Positions 59,961-64,000 of a stretch of DNA of 64,000 bases are shown piece by piece. This stretch comes from Thioalkalivibrio sp. XN8 (GTDB taxonomy: Bacteria; Pseudomonadota; Gammaproteobacteria; Steroidobacterales; XN24). The position numbers and the translations under genes were made by a program. Where the stretch lies: the NCBI RefSeq assembly GCF_011058255.1, contig NZ_JAALFH010000050.1:1-64000 (forward strand), given 5' to 3'. The first letter of the stretch is position 1; each line of letters starts with the position of its first letter. The notes under the pieces were generated by a model, which saw nothing but the letters and a program-made list of their open reading frames with translations, did no database searches and was not told the DNA's origin.

Positions 59961-61335
59961 CGATCACCTCGCTTTGCGGATACCGGATTTTCGGCCCCTC
60001 CGGCCGGCGGAGCAACAAGGAGGCCAGCGCCAGCGGGCCGACCCGGCCGACCAGCATCAACACGACCAGGACGAGCCGCGAGCCTGTGCCCAGGTCGCCG
60101 GTGATACCCGTCGACAGACCCACCGTGCCCAGCGCCGAGGTCGCCTCGAAGGCCAGGTCCATGAACAGCCCGGTGTCCGCTGCGTGCGCCTGGTTGCGGG
60201 ACTCGAAGACCAGCAGCAGCAACAGGCCGCCGACCAGCGCCAGGGTATAGACCGACAGCACGGCGGTCGCCGTGCTCAGCACGCGCTCCGGCACCCGGCG
60301 GCCGAAAGCGGCGGCCTGCCACTTGTGCCGGGCCAGGGCCAGGCCCTGCAGCGTCAGCACGCCGAAGGTAGTGACCTTGATCCCGCCCGCCGTCGAGCAG
60401 GGGCCGCCCCCGACGAACATCAGCAGCAGCAGCACGAACAGCGACGGGTAGGCCAGCTCGCTCATCGGCAAGGTCGAGAAGCCCGCCGTGCGGGCGGTGA
60501 CGCTTTGGAACAGGGCGGCCAGGGCCGTCTCGCCCCAGCCCATGCCGGCGAAGGCACCGTTGCGCTCGACCAGCCACAGGAACAGCATGCCGCCGACGAT
60601 GAGCACGGCCGAGACCAGCAGCACCAGCCGGGTATGGAAGCGGAGGCTCCGCCGGTCCCGCGCTGCGCGGCGCAGGTGGAACAGGTCCAGCAGGACCGGG
60701 AAACCCAGCCCGCCGGCCACGACCAGCGCGGTCATGGTGAGGATCACGGCCGGGTCCCCGGCCCAGGGCGCCAGGCTCGCGTCCTGCAGGGAGATGCCGG
60801 AGTTGCAGAAGCCGGAGACGGAGTGGAAAACCGCCCACCACAAAACCTCGAGCATTGGCCCGTCGCCGAGGCGCGCCAGGAACAGGGCCAGCGCCCCCAG
60901 CGCTTCCAGCGCCAGCGTCAGCCCGATGACCAGCATGATGAGCCGGCTGATGTCGGCGCCGAGCGGCGCGCCGAGCGTCTCCTGGGTCAGCACGTGATAG
61001 CGCACCGGCTGGCGGCCGGTGAGGCTGACGAACAGCAGCGTGCCGATGGACATGATGCCCAGGCCGCCCAGCTGAATCAGCAGGAGCACCACGGCCTGGC
61101 CGGCGAAGCTCAGCTGGGTCTCGGCGGAGATCACCATCAGGCCGGTGACCGTGCCGGCGCTGGTGGCAGTGAACAGCGCCTCGGACCAGGTGAACGAATC
61201 GACGCCGGCGGCGCGGCAGGCCGGCAGCATCAGCAGCAGCGTGCCGACCGCCACCAGCACTGCGTACCAGGCGAACAGGGTGCGCGCCGGGTAGGCGGCC
61301 AGCGTGCCGGCGAACTTCACGAAATGGCGCTGCAT
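59953..61335 (-). CDS. TrkH/KtrB-family potassium uptake channel subunit
   Basis: The 460-aa protein has about eight membrane helices. Four P-loop-like filters carry the conserved Gly: FTATSAGTVTGL, FHSVSGFCNSGISL, VTARTAGFSTLPM and FEATSALGTVGLSTGIT. The gene for its KtrA-like regulator overlaps its end. The pair imports K+ driven by Na+ or membrane potential. A non-coding gap of 43 bp separates it from the lipoprotein gene upstream. Confidence 0.92.
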   Translation of the reverse strand: MQRHFVKFAGTLAAYPARTLFAWYAVLVAVGTLLLMLPACRAAGVDSFTWSEALFTATSAGTVTGLMVISAETQLSFAGQAVVLLLIQLGGLGIMSIGTLLFVSLTGRQPVRYHVLTQETLGAPLGADISRLIMLVIGLTLALEALGALALFLARLGDGPMLEVLWWAVFHSVSGFCNSGISLQDASLAPWAGDPAVILTMTALVVAGGLGFPVLLDLFHLRRAARDRRSLRFHTRLVLLVSAVLIVGGMLFLWLVERNGAFAGMGWGETALAALFQSVTARTAGFSTLPMSELAYPSLFVLLLLMFVGGGPCSTAGGIKVTTFGVLTLQGLALARHKWQAAAFGRRVPERVLSTATAVLSVYTLALVGGLLLLLVFESRNQAHAADTGLFMDLAFEATSALGTVGLSTGITGDLGTGSRLVLVVLMLVGRVGPLALASLLLRRPEGPKIRYPQSEVIVG

Positions 61336-61378
61336 GGCGCCCTAAGTGTAGTCCCTGCTGCGGTTCACCGGGCGGCGC

Positions 61379-62071
61379 TTAAGGCGTGATGACCTCTGCG
61401 ACGCGGTACAGGTCGACCGGCACGCACCGGTCGCCTTCGGGCCGCGCGTAATCGACGCCGCGCGCGAAGGCGGGCGTGACCAGTTCCAGCCGCAACCGCA
61501 GCGTGCCGAGCACTTCGTCGACATGCTTGGGCAGGGCGGCTTCGAGTTCCCCGCGGAAATCGGCCGGCAGCGCCAGGCGGCTGGTGCGGAGGGTCATCTC
61601 CAGGGCCTGGTCGGCCAGGCGAACCGTCGAGGCCTCCAGGATGATCGGCGCAAAAGGATCTGGCGTGCTGGTCATAGCCAGGATCTCCTGTTCCGGGAGA
61701 CCGAGCAGCGTGTCGGGTTCCTCGACCGCCAGCCGCGCCCCCTCGGCGCCGGGGAAACGGCAAAGGTTGGCCCAGCGGTAGCGCATGTCGTCGGCCCGCG
61801 CCCCGCAAGCCGGATCGCCGCCCAGTGCTTGTCGATAGCGGTTGTCCAGGGTGGCAGCCCAGAAGACCAGTCCGGGCTGTTCTGCGGCGAGGCCGCTGAG
61901 GAGGGCCCGGAATTCGGGGTTGGCCGCGAGGTCGATGGTGAAGTAAATCGGATCGACGGTCGCCGGCGGGTGTTGCAGGTCTGCCGCATCCGGCGCCCGC
62001 GGTGAAGATGGGGCGCCAGGCCCGGCGCACCCGGCGCACAGCAGCACGGTGAGGAGCCAGGCCGGCCTCAT
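61379..62071 (-). CDS. Predicted lipoprotein, function unknown
   Basis: The 230-aa protein has a lipobox LLCAGC (Cys15) after a short hydrophobic signal. The mature part has LAANPEFRALLSGLAAEQPG and DDMRYRWANLCRFPG; no family is recognised. Its ATG overlaps the stop of the Trm112-like gene (ATGA). Confidence 0.65.
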   Translation of the reverse strand: MRPAWLLTVLLCAGCAGPGAPSSPRAPDAADLQHPPATVDPIYFTIDLAANPEFRALLSGLAAEQPGLVFWAATLDNRYRQALGGDPACGARADDMRYRWANLCRFPGAEGARLAVEEPDTLLGLPEQEILAMTSTPDPFAPIILEASTVRLADQALEMTLRTSRLALPADFRGELEAALPKHVDEVLGTLRLRLELVTPAFARGVDYARPEGDRCVPVDLYRVAEVITP

Positions 62072-62322
62072 TCGGCAGCCGGAGTGATCGCCTCGTCGGC
62101 CAGCATGATGGGGATGCCGTCGTGCACCGGGTAGATGCGGGCGCCATCCTCGGTCTCGAGCGCCTCGCTGAGCGGCGCCTCGACCTTGCGGCCGTCGGCG
62201 TGCTTGAGTTCGCCGGCCTCGATGGCGGCGTTCAGTTCCCGCAGCCGGTCGCGGCTGGCCACGTGCACCGCTTCCCGGCTCACGGGGCAGCGCAGGATTT
62301 CAACGAGCTTGCGATCGATCAT
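62068..62322 (-). CDS. Trm112/UPF0434-like protein
   Basis: The 84-aa protein has the family frame IDRKLVEILRCPVSREAVHV with a YPVHDGIPIMLADEAI ending. The usual CPxC pairs are reduced to CPVS, so a zinc site is unlikely. Members include UPF0434 proteins and tRNA-methyltransferase partners. It is coupled to the lipoprotein gene. Confidence 0.8.
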   Translation of the reverse strand: MIDRKLVEILRCPVSREAVHVASRDRLRELNAAIEAGELKHADGRKVEAPLSEALETEDGARIYPVHDGIPIMLADEAITPAAE

Positions 62323-62341
62323 GCTTGGTCTCCGCTTGGGT

Positions 62342-63157
62342 TCAGCGTGCGCCGCGCCGGAAGAACGCGGCCGCGAGATAGCTCAGCCCGGCGAGCAGGA
62401 TGATAACCGGTCCGGAAGGCAGGTCCGGGGCGTAGGACAGCGCCAGCCCGCCAGCAGTGAAGGCCATGCCCAGCAGCACGGCGATGCCCATCATGGCGGC
62501 GAGGGAATTGATGAAGCGCCCGGCGATGGCGGCCGGCAGGGTCATCAGCGCGATGACCAGGATCAGGCCGACCACCTGGATCAGCATCACCACCGTCAGC
62601 GCCACCAGCACCAGCAGCAGCAGGTAATAGCGCTCGACGTGCAGCCCGCGCACGCGCGCGAACTCGGGGTCGAAGCACACGGCGAGGAACTGGCGGTAGA
62701 ACAGCCCGACCAGGGCGATGATCACCAGGTCCAGGGCGAGGATCAGCCTGATGTCGCTGCTCGACATCATCAGCAGGTTGCCGAACAGGTAGCCCATCAG
62801 GTCCACGCTGTAGCCCGGTGTGCGGGCGATGAACAGGATGCCGATCGCCATGCCCAGCGCCCAGATGGCGGAAATGGCGGTGTCCTCGCGTTCGGCGAAG
62901 CGCAGCTTCACCCAGCCGATGATCAGCGCCGCGATCACGGCGGCCACCAGTGCGCCGATGATCGGCTCGGCGCCGAAATACCAGGCGATGCCCATGCCGC
63001 CCAGCACGGCATGCGCGATGGCGCCGGCCAGCAGGCTGATCCGCTGCACCACCACGTAGCTGCCGACGATGCCGCAGCCGATCACGGCCAGCAGCCCGCC
63101 CGCCAGCGCGCGCTGCAGGAAGTCGTGCTCGACCAGGGCGGCGAAGAACTCCATCAC
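62342..63157 (-). CDS. znuB: Zinc/manganese-type ABC transporter permease
   Basis: The 271-aa protein has eight to nine membrane helices, with FLQRALAGGLLAVIGCGIVG, the AIAHAVLGGMGIAWYFGA loop and DLMGYLFGNLL as in ZnuB. It is the permease of a metal uptake ABC system, and its ATG overlaps the stop of the ATPase gene by 4 bp. Zinc is inferred from family resemblance; manganese or iron is possible. Confidence 0.85.
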   Translation of the reverse strand: MMEFFAALVEHDFLQRALAGGLLAVIGCGIVGSYVVVQRISLLAGAIAHAVLGGMGIAWYFGAEPIIGALVAAVIAALIIGWVKLRFAEREDTAISAIWALGMAIGILFIARTPGYSVDLMGYLFGNLLMMSSSDIRLILALDLVIIALVGLFYRQFLAVCFDPEFARVRGLHVERYYLLLLVLVALTVVMLIQVVGLILVIALMTLPAAIAGRFINSLAAMMGIAVLLGMAFTAGGLALSYAPDLPSGPVIILLAGLSYLAAAFFRRGAR

Positions 63158-63921
63158 TTCACGTCCCGGCGCGAGTGGCCGTGCCCGTGTTCGTGCGCAT
63201 GCTCGTGCTGCACGGCTCGGACGGGGTGGCCGTAGAGCTCGTTCATCACCTCGCCGCTCAGCTCGGCGGTGCCGTGGCAGATCAGGGTGCGGTTGATGCA
63301 GGCGACGCGATGGACGAAATCGGTGACGAAGCCGACGTCGTGCGACACCAGCACCACTGCCATCCGGTCGCTGAGCCGGCCGAGCAGGGTGAACATGTCC
63401 TCCTCGGCGCGCTGGTCGAGGTTCGAGGTCGGCTCGTCGAGCAGCAGCAGGCGCGGCTCGGCGGCCAGCGCGCGCGCGATCAGCACCCGCTGCAGCTCGC
63501 CGCCTGACAGGGCCCGGATCGGGCGCTCCGCCAGCCCGTCGAGCTCGGTTTCCTCGATGGCGCGCGCGGCGGCCGCCCGGTCGGCGGCATTCCAGCGCAG
63601 GCGTGAGCCGCTGCCGATCCGGCCGAGCAGCACCGCCTGGGCGACGGTGATGGGAAAGTCGCGGGAGAAATGGGCGAACTGGGGGACATAGCCGATCTCG
63701 TCGCGGGCCTCGTGCGGCGGGCGGCCGAATACCCGGACCTGGCCCCGGCCAGGCTTAAGCAGGCCGGCGGCGAGCTTGAGCAGGGTGCTCTTGCCACCGC
63801 CGTTCGGGCCGATCAGGCCGATGACTTCGTGTTCGCCGATCTCGAGATCGACATCCTGCACCACGTCGGGCCCATCGCCGAAAGCGAAACTGACGCCCTT
63901 GAAGGACAGCGCGGTCGTCAC
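63154..63921 (-). CDS. znuC: Zinc/manganese-type ABC transporter ATP-binding protein
   Basis: The 255-aa ATPase has Walker A GPNGGGKSTLLK, signature ALSGGELQRVLIARAL, Walker B LLLLDEPTSNLD and the H-loop VSHDVGF. The tail is rich in His (HEHAHEHGHGHSRRD), a common metal-binding ending in ZnuC-type proteins, which favours zinc. The GTG start (63921) overlaps the stop of the upstream gene as GTGA. It couples to the permease gene. Confidence 0.92.
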   Translation of the reverse strand: MTTALSFKGVSFAFGDGPDVVQDVDLEIGEHEVIGLIGPNGGGKSTLLKLAAGLLKPGRGQVRVFGRPPHEARDEIGYVPQFAHFSRDFPITVAQAVLLGRIGSGSRLRWNAADRAAAARAIEETELDGLAERPIRALSGGELQRVLIARALAAEPRLLLLDEPTSNLDQRAEEDMFTLLGRLSDRMAVVLVSHDVGFVTDFVHRVACINRTLICHGTAELSGEVMNELYGHPVRAVQHEHAHEHGHGHSRRDVK

Positions 63922-64000
63922 GGCGCTGCCTCCGGGGCCAGCGCCTCGGCCACGCGGATCGAGACTTCCCGGAGGTTCTCGATGTAGTCCAGCGCCAGCG
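63918..64000 (-). CDS. Probable metal ABC transporter substrate-binding protein, 3' end
   Basis: Only the last 26 codons lie in the window: they encode ALDYIENLREVSIRVAEALA followed by PEAAP and a stop that overlaps the ATPase start. The Tyr/Leu-rich helix matches the C-terminal helix of ZnuA-type binding proteins, and the position before znuC fits. The call rests mainly on context; the gene continues beyond base 64000. Confidence 0.55.
   Translation of the reverse strand, partial: LALDYIENLREVSIRVAEALAPEAAP

Overview
The window is dense, high-GC (roughly 70%) bacterial chromosome with more than 60 genes and almost no long non-coding stretches. The gene content suggests a polarly flagellated gammaproteobacterium, probably near the Xanthomonadales, Steroidobacterales or Wenzhouxiangella-type lineages. 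The evidence is the flhF-fleN-fliA-motCD order, a large TonB-dependent receptor, an AlgP-like histone-H1-type protein, two FlgO/TPR signalling-type proteins, HemN, KtrB/KtrA, and RlmJ. The species cannot be fixed from sequence alone. I see no prophage, IS transposase, CRISPR array, rRNA or tRNA.

Layout. (1) 1-6914: end of a flagellar operon (flhF, fleN, fliA, motC, motD, a 68-aa unknown, a DUF2802 protein), then a TPR-sulfotransferase; the che genes that flank these genes in Pseudomonas are absent. (2) 6985-12981: histone-like protein, a secreted protein, a methyltransferase, and a TonB-dependent receptor with two matching palindromes in its upstream region and a strong terminator. (3) 13094-20038: hemN converging on a DUF192 gene inside a GGGGACTGTCCC repeat; divergent glgA/glgC; dienelactone hydrolase; MAPEG protein. 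(4) 20048-24160: a four-gene, translationally coupled operon of papain-like peptidase, RimK-type ATP-grasp ligase, GCS2 carboxylate-amine ligase and N-formylglutamate amidohydrolase. It looks like a peptide or amide metabolite pathway and is the best candidate for an undescribed system here. (5) 24249-29379: two tandem paralogous membrane proteins, rlmJ, a phosphatase, an NhaC-type antiporter. (6) 29607-36966: KamA-like radical SAM enzyme, UbiB-type kinase, a twin hairpin inverted repeat (32419-32796), DRG-like GTPase, DUF2189 protein, FlgO/TPR protein. (7) 36974-41741: HDOD-GGDEF protein, then an envelope-stress-like set (glycine-zipper protein, PepSY protein, OmpR-family regulator, PhoQ-like kinase) with a direct-repeat regulator site at its head. 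(8) 41764-46736: an operon of an HDOD protein, a DedA-FAD-disulfide oxidoreductase fusion and two glycosyltransferases of the types found with ArsS-like radical SAM enzymes. (9) 46849-57576: WYL regulator, msrA, DUF4136-like lipoprotein, second FlgO/TPR protein, sodium symporter, azoreductase, DUF882 protein and L,D-transpeptidase with overlapping divergent start codons, UshA-like lipoprotein. (10) 57610-64000, all on the minus strand: CPXCG protein, GNAT-nitrilase fusion, KtrA/KtrB potassium uptake, lipoprotein, Trm112-like protein and a Znu-type metal ABC transporter whose binding protein runs off the window.

The genes are arranged in short, tightly packed operons with many ATGA/GTGA overlaps and many convergent ends only about 10 bp apart. 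GTG and TTG starts are common, so several starts were moved inward from the longest frame using ribosome-binding sites, family lengths and neighbour overlaps. All functions come from motif recognition by eye; no database search was run.
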